Assembly (NCBI GenBank): GCA_903884945.1
Contig: CAISGR010000185.1
Location: 1-48,608, forward strand
DNA: 48,608 nucleotides
From: an uncultured bacterium
GTDB taxonomy: Bacteria > Pseudomonadota > Alphaproteobacteria > Sphingomonadales > Sphingomonadaceae
Direction: 5' to 3'
Part shown: in pieces, positions 1-7,594 of the stretch
How the letters are laid out: every line of letters starts with the position of its first letter
How positions within the stretch are numbered: position 1 is the stretch's first letter
Program-made: the position numbers and the translations under genes
Notes under the pieces: generated by a model
The model's database searches: none
What the model saw: only the letters and a program-made list of their open reading frames with translations
What the model was told of the DNA's origin: nothing

Positions 1-90
1 CACCGGGGCTGCGGCGGCCGGCGCCGGGGGCTCGGCGGGGAGCGGGGCGGAGCGGCCGATGGCCGCCGCGCTTCCCAGGCGCTTGATCAG
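1..90 (-). CDS. Possible 5' fragment of an Ala/Pro-rich protein, cut by the window edge
   Basis: On the minus strand, 30 codons stay open from a CTG at 90 to the window edge, giving an Ala/Pro-rich chain that begins LIKRLGSAAAIG. The CTG overlaps the TGA of the upstream gene (CTGA), an arrangement like the ATGA overlaps common in this window. No ATG lies in frame within the visible part, so the start is either a rare CTG or beyond the edge. The function cannot be judged from so short a piece, and chance openness in GC-rich DNA is possible. Confidence 0.22.
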   Translation of the reverse strand, partial: MIKRLGSAAAIGRSAPLPAEPPAPAAAAPV

Positions 91-359
91 ACCGTGAATG
101 GCTGCGGCTCCCGCTGGCTGAGGACCTGGCTCGCCGCATCCACCGCCGCCTGGTCGGCATCGGTCATGCGGACATGGATATAGGGCACCCAGACATCGCC
201 GAACTCGGCCTTCTGGTACCACACGTCGATCACGTCATAGGAGGCCCAGAAGCCGTCGGGCTGGCGCAGCCGCAGGCCCTCCCCGATCCGGGGGACCGCG
301 GTGAAACGCAGCGCGACCTGGGTCTGGTGCGTCTCGTTCTGGACTTCGATCTCGATCAA
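87..359 (-). CDS. Small hypothetical protein (90 aa)
   Basis: The reading frame encodes about 90 residues starting IEIEVQNETHQTQVALRF and ending PQPFTV. The only plausible start is a TTG at 357-359, because no ATG or GTG lies near the point where protein-like composition begins; upstream the frame turns into Arg/Pro/Gly-rich antisense sequence. The chain is mixed, with aromatic and charged residues (WASYDVIDVWYQKAEFGDVWVPYIHVRM), no signal peptide and no membrane segment, so it is probably a small cytosolic beta-rich protein. I do not recognise the family. Its stop overlaps a possible downstream frame. Confidence 0.55.
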   Translation of the reverse strand: MIEIEVQNETHQTQVALRFTAVPRIGEGLRLRQPDGFWASYDVIDVWYQKAEFGDVWVPYIHVRMTDADQAAVDAASQVLSQREPQPFTV

Positions 360-719
360 GGACGGGAGCCTCCGGTGCGCCGGGCCAGGATAGCCGGTAA
401 TTCTTGCCGAAAAGCGAACGCCGCCTCGGTGCCGCGCAGCGGATCCGGATGGCCCCGGGGCGGCGGTACCGATCGCGCCGCGAAGCCCGAAGGTCGCCCC
501 CTTCCCCGGCCCGCGTAACTTGCCCCTGATACAGCCTCTAACCCGGTCGGAAGCACCCGGATGGACCGCATCCCCCCTCGCCGCCGGTGCGGGGCCGATG
601 ATCGTAACGCTGGACAGGCTACTGGCAGTGCCGCCGCCACGCTCGGCGTCCGCATGCTCGCGCCGAGAAAGCGCGATTTCCCGATTTTGGTCGGGCAACG
701 GGTGCGATACAGGCCATGC
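360..719. other. Gene-poor stretch between divergent genes
   Basis: No convincing gene is visible in these 360 bases between the divergent small gene and the phosphotransferase. A five-pair hairpin, CCCGA-ttttgg-TCGGG, lies at 680-695, shortly before the phosphotransferase start. Longer open frames here are antisense or extension artefacts with Arg/Pro-rich composition. The promoters of both flanking genes should lie here, but no clear -35/-10 pair can be named. Confidence 0.5.
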
Positions 720-1535
720 ATGCCAGCCGAGCCCCGCGAACACCCCGCCGAGCCGATCGACCTCCCCGCCACCCTCGCCCCGCTGGTGCAGGGCCGTCGC
801 TGGTCGCGCAGCACCGTCGGCGAGTCGGGCGATGCCGTCTATCGCCTCCAGGCCGCCGGGGACGCGCCGGATCTGTACCTCAAGCATGCGCGCGGCCCCA
901 CCGTCGCGGACGTGACGGACGAGATGGCCCGCCTGCGCTGGCTCGCCGCCCATATCGCCGTCCCCGCCATCCGCTGCTTCATCACCACGCCGGACGACGC
1001 GTGGCTGCTCATGACGGCGCTGCCGGGCCGGACCGCTGGCGAACTGCTCGACTCCCGCCCCGACGACGCGATCGCCATCGTCGATGCGCTCGCCCATTTC
1101 CTGCGCCGGCTCCACGCCATCCCCGCGGAAACCTGCCCCTTCAACGCTGACCACCGCCTGCGGCTCGGCGAGGCGCGCTGGCGGCTCGATCGGGGGCTCG
1201 TCGATGCCGACGACTTCGATCCGGAGCGCGCCGGCTGGACCGGCGAGCAGGTCTGGGATGCGATGGCCGCCCTGCTGCCCTTCGCGCCCGATCCGGTGGT
1301 GACGCACGGCGATCTCTCGCTCGACAACCTGCTGGTCACTGCGGACGGACGGGTCGGCTGCATCGATACGGGCCGCGCCGGTATTGCCGATCGCTATCAG
1401 GATCTCGCGATCGTCTGGCGCGGCCTCGGCGATTTCGGCCCGGCGCTGCAGGAGCGGTTCTTCGCGACCTATGGCGTCGCCCGGCCCGACGCGCGCAAGA
1501 TCCGCTTTCACCTGATGCTGGACGAGCTCTTCTGA
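720..1535 (+). CDS. APH(3')-type aminoglycoside phosphotransferase family protein
   Basis: This 271-residue protein has the usual length and motifs of APH(3') aminoglycoside O-phosphotransferases, which move the ATP gamma-phosphate to the 3'-hydroxyl of kanamycin-type drugs in the cytosol. Visible motifs are a nucleotide-binding lysine (YLK, residue 55), the catalytic loop HGDLSLDN at 196-203 with Asp198, the metal-binding IDTGRAGIADRYQDLAI from 215, and the family ending FHLMLDELF. The ATG at 720 is chosen because it gives the family length; the frame is open further upstream but loses resemblance. It stands alone, convergent with the next gene, with base composition like the chromosome. The substrate cannot be read from sequence; it may be an intrinsic gene rather than an acquired one. 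Confidence 0.85.
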   Translation: MPAEPREHPAEPIDLPATLAPLVQGRRWSRSTVGESGDAVYRLQAAGDAPDLYLKHARGPTVADVTDEMARLRWLAAHIAVPAIRCFITTPDDAWLLMTALPGRTAGELLDSRPDDAIAIVDALAHFLRRLHAIPAETCPFNADHRLRLGEARWRLDRGLVDADDFDPERAGWTGEQVWDAMAALLPFAPDPVVTHGDLSLDNLLVTADGRVGCIDTGRAGIADRYQDLAIVWRGLGDFGPALQERFFATYGVARPDARKIRFHLMLDELF

Positions 1536-1552
1536 GGGCGCCCGCGCGCCTC
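1534..1552. terminator. Candidate bidirectional terminator hairpin
   Basis: The 15-bp gap between the convergent genes plus their stop codons form GAGGGCGC-ccgc-GCGCGCCTC, a stem of eight pairs with one bulge. It has no clear U tract, so it is a weak or Rho-assisted candidate. Confidence 0.35.
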
Positions 1553-1934
1553 ACGGCGTCTCCCACGCGAAATCGTAGAACACCCGGAAGACATTGCCGT
1601 CGAGATCCTCGGCAAGGAACTCGTACAGCTTGTAGGGCCTGGCTGCCGGCGCCGCCCTGATCCTCGCGCCTGCCGCCGCCCATTCGGCGTGCAGCGCATC
1701 GATCGCGCCGCGATCCTCGAGATTGAGCCACAGCACCACCGGCGGCCGGTTGCCCAGCGTGGCGCGATAGTCGCCGCTGCTCAGGAACAGCCGCGCGCCG
1801 CCCCGCGACAGGCCCGCCAGCCCGAGCCCCGGATCGCCCCAGTCGATGGTGAAGCCGAGCCGGTCGCGATACCAGGCCATTGCCTCGGCAAGATCGCTGA
1901 CGGGAACCTCCGGGCACACCGGCGGAAACTGCAT
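1551..1934 (-). CDS. VOC (glyoxalase/bleomycin-resistance) superfamily protein
   Basis: The 127-residue protein has the VOC fold pattern: an opening beta strand (PEVPVSDLAEAMAWYRDRLGFTIDW), a substrate-strand region and the closing DLDGNVFRVFYDF, equivalent to the DPDGN signature. The ATG at 1934 follows a run of six G on the coding strand, a good ribosome site; an upstream extension lacks similarity. Members are glyoxalases, dioxygenases or drug-sequestering proteins. The first metal-ligand His is not evident, which favours a bleomycin-resistance-like binding protein over a metalloenzyme. That is an inference and the ligand is unknown. Confidence 0.75.
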   Translation of the reverse strand: MQFPPVCPEVPVSDLAEAMAWYRDRLGFTIDWGDPGLGLAGLSRGGARLFLSSGDYRATLGNRPPVVLWLNLEDRGAIDALHAEWAAAGARIRAAPAARPYKLYEFLAEDLDGNVFRVFYDFAWETP

Positions 1935-2159
1935 CTCGCCCCCCTTTCTGACAGCCAGACCCCAAGGCGTAACGCGATTCGGCTCATGCCTCAAGCTTGC
2001 GCCACCAACCACGGCCTTCCATGTAATCCATTGCTTTTAAACAATAAATAGCGAAGCCCGCCCTCGCAGAAAATGTCAGCGAACCCCCTGACATTTTGCG
2101 CTCCCGTTGGCCGGCCCGCCTCGATTCAAACGCCATCCCGCCGCCGCTAACCCGGCGCC

Positions 2160-2876
2160 ATGATCTACAAAGCCGAATTCGCCGATCAGGCCCGCGCCAT
2201 GTGCCGTCTCGGCGCCACCGACGAGGAACTCGCCGAGCATTTCGAGGTCTGCGTCCGCACCATCTATCGCTGGCGCAACAGCCACGAGGCATTCGCCGAG
2301 GCCGTCGTCGCCGGCAAGGAGCATGCCGATGCCCGCGTCGAGCGCGCCCTCTATTCCCGCGCCGTCGGCTGCACCGTCGAGCGCGTGAAGGTCTTCAAGC
2401 ATGCCGGCGATCCAAATCCCGTCTACGCCACCTATAAGGTCCATCTGCCGCCCGATCCGGTCGCCGCGCTGCACTGGATGCGCGCGCGCCAGCGCGAGAA
2501 ATGGGGCAATCACCCCGAGGAGAAGCGCGATCCCGGCCCGGTCGAGATGATCGAGAAGGCGCTCGCCCGCGTCGCCGACTACCAGCCCTCCTATCCCATG
2601 CCCTCGCGCCAGCCGCCGCCCGTCGCGCCGACGCCGGAGCCTGCGCCGGAACCGACCCCGGAATCACCCTCAGAACCTATCCCGGAACGAGCGGCACCCC
2701 CGGAGCCGTCACCATCTCCACCGCCGCCAGCGGCACCACCCCCGCCACCACCGCCTGCCCCGCCCCCGGCACCGCCATCCATGCCGCCCGCACCGCCACC
2801 ATCACCCATCGCGCAGAAACCGGGCCCGGTCCCCGTCCCGCTCACGCGCGTCCGCCAGGGCTATTCCAGTGGATAG
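2160..2876 (+). CDS. Terminase small subunit-like HTH protein with proline-rich tail
   Basis: Residues 1-120 resemble phage terminase small subunits: a helix-turn-helix near 19-42 (GATDEELAEHFEVCVRTIYRWR), the helical EHADARVERALYSRAVG, and the closing LPPDPVAALHWMRARQREKWG typical of these DNA-packaging recognition proteins. From about residue 145 the chain becomes an extended Pro/Glu/Ser/Ala tail with long proline runs to residue 238. No terminase large subunit, portal or capsid gene is nearby, so it is an orphan. An AT-rich leader precedes the ATG. The N-terminal family assignment is fairly firm; a packaging role is not supported by context. A domesticated DNA-binding protein or phage remnant is more likely. 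Confidence 0.7.
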   Translation: MIYKAEFADQARAMCRLGATDEELAEHFEVCVRTIYRWRNSHEAFAEAVVAGKEHADARVERALYSRAVGCTVERVKVFKHAGDPNPVYATYKVHLPPDPVAALHWMRARQREKWGNHPEEKRDPGPVEMIEKALARVADYQPSYPMPSRQPPPVAPTPEPAPEPTPESPSEPIPERAAPPEPSPSPPPPAAPPPPPPPAPPPAPPSMPPAPPPSPIAQKPGPVPVPLTRVRQGYSSG

Positions 2877-2948
2877 GGGCGCTGGCGCCACTGCCGGGGT
2901 AATCCGCAGGCAGTCGCGCGCATCGCGTCGCGGGTCAGCGCAGCGGCC

Positions 2949-3137
2949 TCACCACAAAGGCCGAATGCCGTCCTCGGTAGTAACAGGAGCGATTGCCGCG
3001 TCAGTATGCGGGCTGAAGCAGGCCCGTGCCGGACCTGGGCCCGCTTGTTCGCCGCATCCTGGTCCTGGCGTGCATGCCGGCAGCAAGGCCATGCCGGCGC
3101 CGACAAGGGCGGCGAATGCCACACGACGATACCGCAC
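2949..3137 (-). CDS. Small putative lipoprotein
   Basis: A 62-residue frame opens with basic residues (RYRR), a hydrophobic stretch AFAALVGAGMALL and a lipobox-like LLPAC, the usual signal for lipid attachment and anchoring in the envelope. The GTG at 3135-3137 is preferred because GGGAGAGGG lies just upstream on the coding strand; an ATG five codons earlier has no such site. The mature part is short, with several Cys and Pro/Gly. I do not recognise a family and the function is unknown. Confidence 0.45.
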   Translation of the reverse strand: MRYRRVAFAALVGAGMALLPACTPGPGCGEQAGPGPARACFSPHTDAAIAPVTTEDGIRPLW

Positions 3138-3280
3138 ATTCCCTCTCCCCATTGGAAAGTCGGAACATGATCCATGCAGAACAAATTGGCAACATGGATT
3201 CTGCGAAGAGAGCGTTCAGCACGCCGCAGCCCGAGCCCATCGCGCAGGCTTCGGCACGCTGCCCTGTTCCGCAGCGGCGC

Positions 3281-3472
3281 TCAGCCGCCCGCGTTCGCCT
3301 TCGCCGCGAGGTTGACGGCGGCCCGCCCCATCGTGTCCTCGGCGCTGCGCGCCATGGTTTCCCAGGTATGGGCCGAGCGCAGATGCATCTCGCGCCGGCT
3401 CGGCAGGTTGGTCTTCTCGGCGGCGATGCGCTGCGCTTCCGCATTGGCGCGGTAGGTTTCGATCGGTGTCAT
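3281..3472 (-). CDS. Small hypothetical helical protein (63 aa)
   Basis: The protein starts MTPIETYRANAEAQRIAAEK and is almost wholly helix-forming, with charged and Ala-rich heptad-like stretches (REMHLRSAHTWETMARSAEDTMGRA) ending KANAGG. The ATG at 3472 marks where the composition becomes protein-like; the frame upstream is Arg/Ser/Pro noise. There is no signal peptide. It looks like the short conserved hypothetical proteins common in sphingomonads, but I cannot assign a function. It is transcribed away from the chemoreceptor gene. Confidence 0.6.
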   Translation of the reverse strand: MTPIETYRANAEAQRIAAEKTNLPSRREMHLRSAHTWETMARSAEDTMGRAAVNLAAKANAGG

Positions 3473-3634
3473 GCATTGCCCTATGGCCCAGCCGGCCCAT
3501 GCGTCCAACCCGTAATTCACCCATGGCCTGCCCGACCGCGACGAACAGCGGCGTCGCGGCATGGCGATCGGGGCGTTTACCCATTCCCCCGATCATTACC
3601 TCGCGGAAATCGGAAGTCCGCTCGCGTCGCAGCC

Positions 3635-3640
3635 TATAAT
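3635..3640 (+). promoter_or_regulatory. Candidate -10 box for the chemoreceptor gene
   Basis: A consensus TATAAT at 3635-3640 sits 50 bases before the chemoreceptor ATG in an otherwise GC-rich gap (3473-3690). No good -35 hexamer is visible 16-18 bases upstream, so the box is suggestive only. Confidence 0.35.
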
Positions 3641-3690
3641 AGCATCAGCCTCTGCCGCGTCGGCCGTCGCACCGCGAACTGGATGTTGCG

Positions 3691-6036
3691 ATGAACCTGA
3701 TGAAATCCCTTGCCGCCATTCGCTCGCTGCAGCGGAAGATCGCGCTGATCGCGGGGCTGTGCCTCGCGATCACGGTGGTGCTGCTCGTCTCGTTCAGTTC
3801 GGTCTCGGCGATCACCTCGCATCGCTATGTCAACGACGAAGTGGGCGGGATCGTCACCAGCCAGGCCAAGGACACCCTGCAAAACCGCGCGGCGGTGGAA
3901 GCCCGGTCCATCAAGGGGGCGCTTGACGTGGCGTTCGACGCTGCGCGCACCACGGCGCAATCCTTTTCCGTACTCGCCGATGGCGGGCCGGGCAGTACCG
4001 GAGCCGGCCAGCGCCGTGTCCAGTTCAACGCGATCATGCGCCGTGTCCTCGAGCAGAATCCGGGCTTCAACGGCACATATTCCGCCTGGGAACCGAACGC
4101 CCTGGACGGTGCGGACGCAGCCTTTGTGAACAATCGTGCCATGGGATCGGACGGAACCGGCCGCTATCTCCCCTATTGGACCCGTTCGGCCAACGGCAGC
4201 GTGGCGATCCAGCCACTGGTCGAATATGACAGTGCCGAACGACACCCCAACGGCCTGCTCAAGGGCGGGTGGTATATTGGCCCCAGGACCAACGGGCAGG
4301 AAAGCATTCTCGGCCCATTGCCCTACACGGTTCAGGGCAGGCGTGTGTTCCTCGCGACCATGTCGGTCCCGATCGTCGTGAACGGAAAGTTCGCTGGCGT
4401 CGCCGGCGCGGATTATGATCTCGATTTCCTGCAGAAGATGGCGACCAAGGTGAATGGCTCGCTCTTCTCCGGCAAGGGCGTGGTGCTCGTCGTCAGCGAC
4501 ACCGGCCTGATCGCCGCCAACAGCGCCAATCCGGAATCGATCGGCAAGCCGGCATCGTCCGCGGATTCGCGCTGGTCGCAACTGGCCGAAATCGTGAAGT
4601 CCGGTCAGGCCAAGGTACTGGATGACCCCAAGCAGACGAACATCGACGTCTATTCACCGATCAATCTCGGCCGCAGCAAGACCCCCTGGTCGGTCGTTAT
4701 CTCGGTACCCCGCGACCTCGTCCTGGCGCAGGCGGACACGCTCAGCAATTCGCTCGGTTCGCGGGCCGTTTCGAGCATGATCTGGCAACTCGTCATCGGC
4801 CTCGGCGTGGCCGTCGCCGCGATCCTCGCAATCTCCTACGCCGCTGCCGGCATTGCCCGCCCGATCCGCGACTGCGCCGATTTCGCGAACGGCATTGCCC
4901 GGGAGCAGCTCGATCAGGTCCTGGAAATCAATCAGGCCGATGAGGTAGGAACATTGGCCGAAGCGTTGCGCAAGATGCAGGGCGATATCAAGAACAATAT
5001 CGCGCGCCGCGCTGAGGAACAGGCGAAGACCGAGTTCGTGGTCGAGAATGTGTCGACCAATCTGAGCGGCCTCTCGCACGGCGACCTTACCGTCGACATC
5101 GCGGTCGCCTTTCCGCCCGAATATGCCGAGCTCAAGAAGAATTTCAATTCCGCACTGTCTAGCCTGCGCGACCTGATCGGGGCGGTCAGCACCAGCGCCG
5201 AGAGCATCCAGACGGGATCGGGCGAGATCGCCCAGGCTTCCGAGGATCTCGCGCGGCGTACGGAGAACAGCGCCGCCAGCCTGGCCGAGGTCTCCGCTAC
5301 CCTGGAGCAGATCGACGGTCGCCTGAAGGCCACCGCCACGGCGTCGGGGGAGACCGTCGTCCGCGCCGATCAGGCCATCGATACGGTCAGTTCGGGCCGC
5401 TCGACGGCGGGCGAGGCCGTACAGGCGATGAGCCGGGTCAGCGAGAGCGCCAAGGGTATCGATGCCGTCATCGAGGGCCTCGACAAGATCGCCTTCCAGA
5501 CCCGCGTGCTGGCCATGAACGCGGCCGTCGAGGCCGGGCGCGCTGGCGACGCCGGGCGTGGCTTTGCCGTGGTTGCGGATCTGGTCAGCGCACTGGCGAT
5601 GCGCGCCGAGGAGGAGGCGCAGCGGGCCAGGGAAGAGCTCTCCGTCACCCAGCGCGAGATTGGCGTTGCGGTCGGATCGGTCGAAAAGGTCGATGTGGCG
5701 CTTGCGGCGATTTCGGGCGACGTCAACGAGGTCTACAAGCTGCTGAACGTCATGGCGTCCGACAACAAGGTCCAGTCGACCGCCATCACCGAGGTTTCGT
5801 CCGCGATCCGGGAAGTCGACAAGGTCACCCAGCAGAACGCCGCGATGGTGGAGGAGACCTCCGCTGCCGCACGCAACCTGTCGAGCGAGGTTGCCTCGCT
5901 CAGCGAGCAGGCTGCGATGTTCACGGTCGATGAGCCCTCGACCCGATCCACCGGCCGGCGTGCGCAAGCCAACGGCGCGACCCACTCGATTAAGGCCCGA
6001 CCGGCCCCGTCGCTGGCCCGACACACCAGCCACTGA
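3691..6036 (+). CDS. Methyl-accepting chemotaxis protein with Cache-type sensor
   Basis: This 781-residue protein is an inner-membrane chemoreceptor. A membrane helix at about 17-40 is followed by a periplasmic double-Cache-like domain (about 45-350, with GRYLPYWTR and a GWYIGPRTNGQ segment), a second helix (about 362-386), HAMP sequence (387-440), a second HAMP-like stretch, and the long signalling coiled coil (505-745). The tip reads FQTRVLAMNAAVEAGRAG then GFAVVADLVSALAMRA. This departs from the usual GFAVVADEVR-LA form at the Glu position, and RVLAM replaces the usual NLLAL. Such receptors bind ligands and control CheA through CheW. No other chemotaxis gene is adjacent. The ligand is unknown. 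Confidence 0.88.
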   Translation: MNLMKSLAAIRSLQRKIALIAGLCLAITVVLLVSFSSVSAITSHRYVNDEVGGIVTSQAKDTLQNRAAVEARSIKGALDVAFDAARTTAQSFSVLADGGPGSTGAGQRRVQFNAIMRRVLEQNPGFNGTYSAWEPNALDGADAAFVNNRAMGSDGTGRYLPYWTRSANGSVAIQPLVEYDSAERHPNGLLKGGWYIGPRTNGQESILGPLPYTVQGRRVFLATMSVPIVVNGKFAGVAGADYDLDFLQKMATKVNGSLFSGKGVVLVVSDTGLIAANSANPESIGKPASSADSRWSQLAEIVKSGQAKVLDDPKQTNIDVYSPINLGRSKTPWSVVISVPRDLVLAQADTLSNSLGSRAVSSMIWQLVIGLGVAVAAILAISYAAAGIARPIRDCADFANGIAREQLDQVLEINQADEVGTLAEALRKMQGDIKNNIARRAEEQAKTEFVVENVSTNLSGLSHGDLTVDIAVAFPPEYAELKKNFNSALSSLRDLIGAVSTSAESIQTGSGEIAQASEDLARRTENSAASLAEVSATLEQIDGRLKATATASGETVVRADQAIDTVSSGRSTAGEAVQAMSRVSESAKGIDAVIEGLDKIAFQTRVLAMNAAVEAGRAGDAGRGFAVVADLVSALAMRAEEEAQRAREELSVTQREIGVAVGSVEKVDVALAAISGDVNEVYKLLNVMASDNKVQSTAITEVSSAIREVDKVTQQNAAMVEETSAAARNLSSEVASLSEQAAMFTVDEPSTRSTGRRAQANGATHSIKARPAPSLARHTSH

Positions 6037-6183
6037 AACCTGGCCGAAGGAGGCTTTAGCGGCCGCCGCTTCCAGGGTCATGGCGCAGGGACAGGCGCCG
6101 TGGCCCTGCTGGCGGAGCACCGGGGGAACCCGAGCCGCCGCCGCGCGTTTGCCGGAGGCAAATCACACCGCACGGAGGCAAGC

Positions 6184-6339
6184 ATGCCCGGAATCGGCAC
6201 TACCCATTGGGAAAAGGAACTGCGCGGCCTGCTCGATCAGCTCCAGGCGCACCCGTCCCGCGACGCGAGTGCTGAGCGCCAGCGGATCGCCGTCCTCAAG
6301 AACCTGATCGCCACGGGCCGGCGCAAGGTGGCCGCCTAG
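6184..6339 (+). CDS. Small basic hypothetical protein (51 aa)
   Basis: A short protein starting MPGIGTTHWEKELRGLLDQL and ending TGRRKVAA. The ATG at 6184 is chosen because GGAGG lies seven bases upstream; the frame before it is low-complexity. The chain is helical and basic without a signal peptide. Its TAG stop overlaps the opposing stop of the next gene within a CTAG. I do not recognise the family. Confidence 0.55.
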   Translation: MPGIGTTHWEKELRGLLDQLQAHPSRDASAERQRIAVLKNLIATGRRKVAA

Positions 6340-6995
6340 GCGCCCAGCGCTGCCTCGGCCGCGATCGTCCGCAGCGCTTTCTCGAACGCCTCGACCGGCT
6401 GGCCGCCGGAGATGAGGTATTTCCCGTCGATCACGATCGCCGGCACAGAGGAGATGCCGCGCGACTGCCACAGCTTCTCGTCGGCGCGCACTTCTTCGGC
6501 ATAGCGTCCCGCGTCGAGCACCGCGTGTGCTTCGGCGCCGTCCAGCCCCGCCGCCTCGGCAGCCGCCACGAGCACGTCATGGTCGGAGACATTCTTCCCG
6601 TCAGTGAAATAGGCCTCGAACAGCCGGTGCTTCAACGCCGCCTGCCGCCCATGCTCACCGGCCCAGTGGAGCAGCCGGTGCGCGTCGAACGTGTTGTAGA
6701 TACGGCTGCCCTCACGCATCGCCATGGTGAAGCCCACCTCCGCTGCCCGCGCGCGGATCATCTCGCGGTTCGCGGCGGACTGCGCAGGCGTCGAGCCATA
6801 TTTCTCCGCGATATGCTCGCCGATCTCCTGCCCGGCCGCGGGCATCGAGGGGTTCAGCTCGAACGGCTGGAAGCTGATCGTCGCATCGATCCCGTCGCCG
6901 ATCCGGGCGAGCGCGCCCTCCAGCCCCTTGAGCCCGATGATGCACCACGGACAGGAAACATCGGAGACGAAGTCGATCTTCATGGGCACGGGCAT
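6336..6995 (-). CDS. DsbA family oxidoreductase (FrnE-like)
   Basis: This 219-residue protein has a thioredoxin-fold start with CPWC at 15-18 (DFVSDVSCPWCIIG) and a cis-proline segment SVPAIVID near residue 190, with a helical insertion between. The pattern matches cytosolic DsbA/FrnE-like proteins related to 2-hydroxychromene-2-carboxylate isomerases. It has no signal peptide, so a cytosolic disulfide oxidoreductase or isomerase role is likely. Further family motifs are FQPFELNP and a YNTFDAHRL segment. ATG codons at 6995 and four codons later are both possible starts. It is convergent with a small basic gene, the stops overlapping. Confidence 0.85.
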   Translation of the reverse strand: MPVPMKIDFVSDVSCPWCIIGLKGLEGALARIGDGIDATISFQPFELNPSMPAAGQEIGEHIAEKYGSTPAQSAANREMIRARAAEVGFTMAMREGSRIYNTFDAHRLLHWAGEHGRQAALKHRLFEAYFTDGKNVSDHDVLVAAAEAAGLDGAEAHAVLDAGRYAEEVRADEKLWQSRGISSVPAIVIDGKYLISGGQPVEAFEKALRTIAAEAALGA

Positions 6996-7185
6996 CGGTC
7001 ACCTCGCAATGGCTGCCTGCGCCTATAGCGCGCACCGATCCGCACGGCGATGGCCGCCGGACTTTTCAGACGGGCGACGCGGCTCGATTCAACCCGTCGC
7101 CTGCGGATGCCATGCCCGGACGATGGCCGCGACGAACTCCAGCCACACCGGAACCGCCGCCCCCGGCGCAGGCGGTCAGCACCGG

Positions 7186-7485
7186 TCAGCGGCAGCGACG
7201 ATGCGCAGTCATCGTGCGGTCGATCGCCCGCCCGGCAAAGGCGCCGCCGACGCCACCCGCGGCGGTTCCGAGCAGCCCGTGCCCGAAGATCGAACGCCCC
7301 ACCAGCGCGCCGCCGACCCCGCCCGCGACCAGCCCGGTCGTTCCGGCCGAATGGCGGCAGCTATGATGGTTATAGGTCCCGCGATGATAATGATGCCGGG
7401 TGCGGGCATCCGCACTGCTGACCGGCACGGCAACCGCCGGGATAACGAGGGAGAAGGCGCCGACGGCGAGAAGGAAATTGCGCAT
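7186..7485 (-). CDS. Glycine-zipper 2TM envelope protein
   Basis: The 99-residue protein has an N-terminal signal peptide (MRNFLLAVGAFSLVIPAVAVPV then ADA), a His/Tyr-rich linker and two glycine-zipper hairpin segments, GLVAGGVGGALVGRSIFGHG and GLLGTAAGGVGGAFAGRAIDR. Glycine-zipper proteins of this type insert in or associate with the envelope and are often stress-related. It ends with a basic tail. It is a single-gene unit with 110 bases to the upstream gene. The specific role is unknown. Confidence 0.75.
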   Translation of the reverse strand: MRNFLLAVGAFSLVIPAVAVPVSSADARTRHHYHRGTYNHHSCRHSAGTTGLVAGGVGGALVGRSIFGHGLLGTAAGGVGGAFAGRAIDRTMTAHRRCR

Positions 7486-7594
7486 GAAAATGCTCCGGAA
7501 CGAATCATGATGACGGAACCGAAACGTCTCGATCGCACGGAAGTTGCATGAACCGGCGGGATCGAAGGAGCTACGGCGCCCGATCCAGGCTTGG

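Noticed and set aside
87..1511. A 474-codon minus-strand frame spanning the phosphotransferase gene
   Set aside because: Only its last 90 codons look like protein; the rest is the antisense shadow of the APH gene with Arg/Gly-rich composition.
2160..2876. A resident prophage
   Set aside because: No large terminase, portal, capsid, tail, integrase or attachment repeats are visible on either side.
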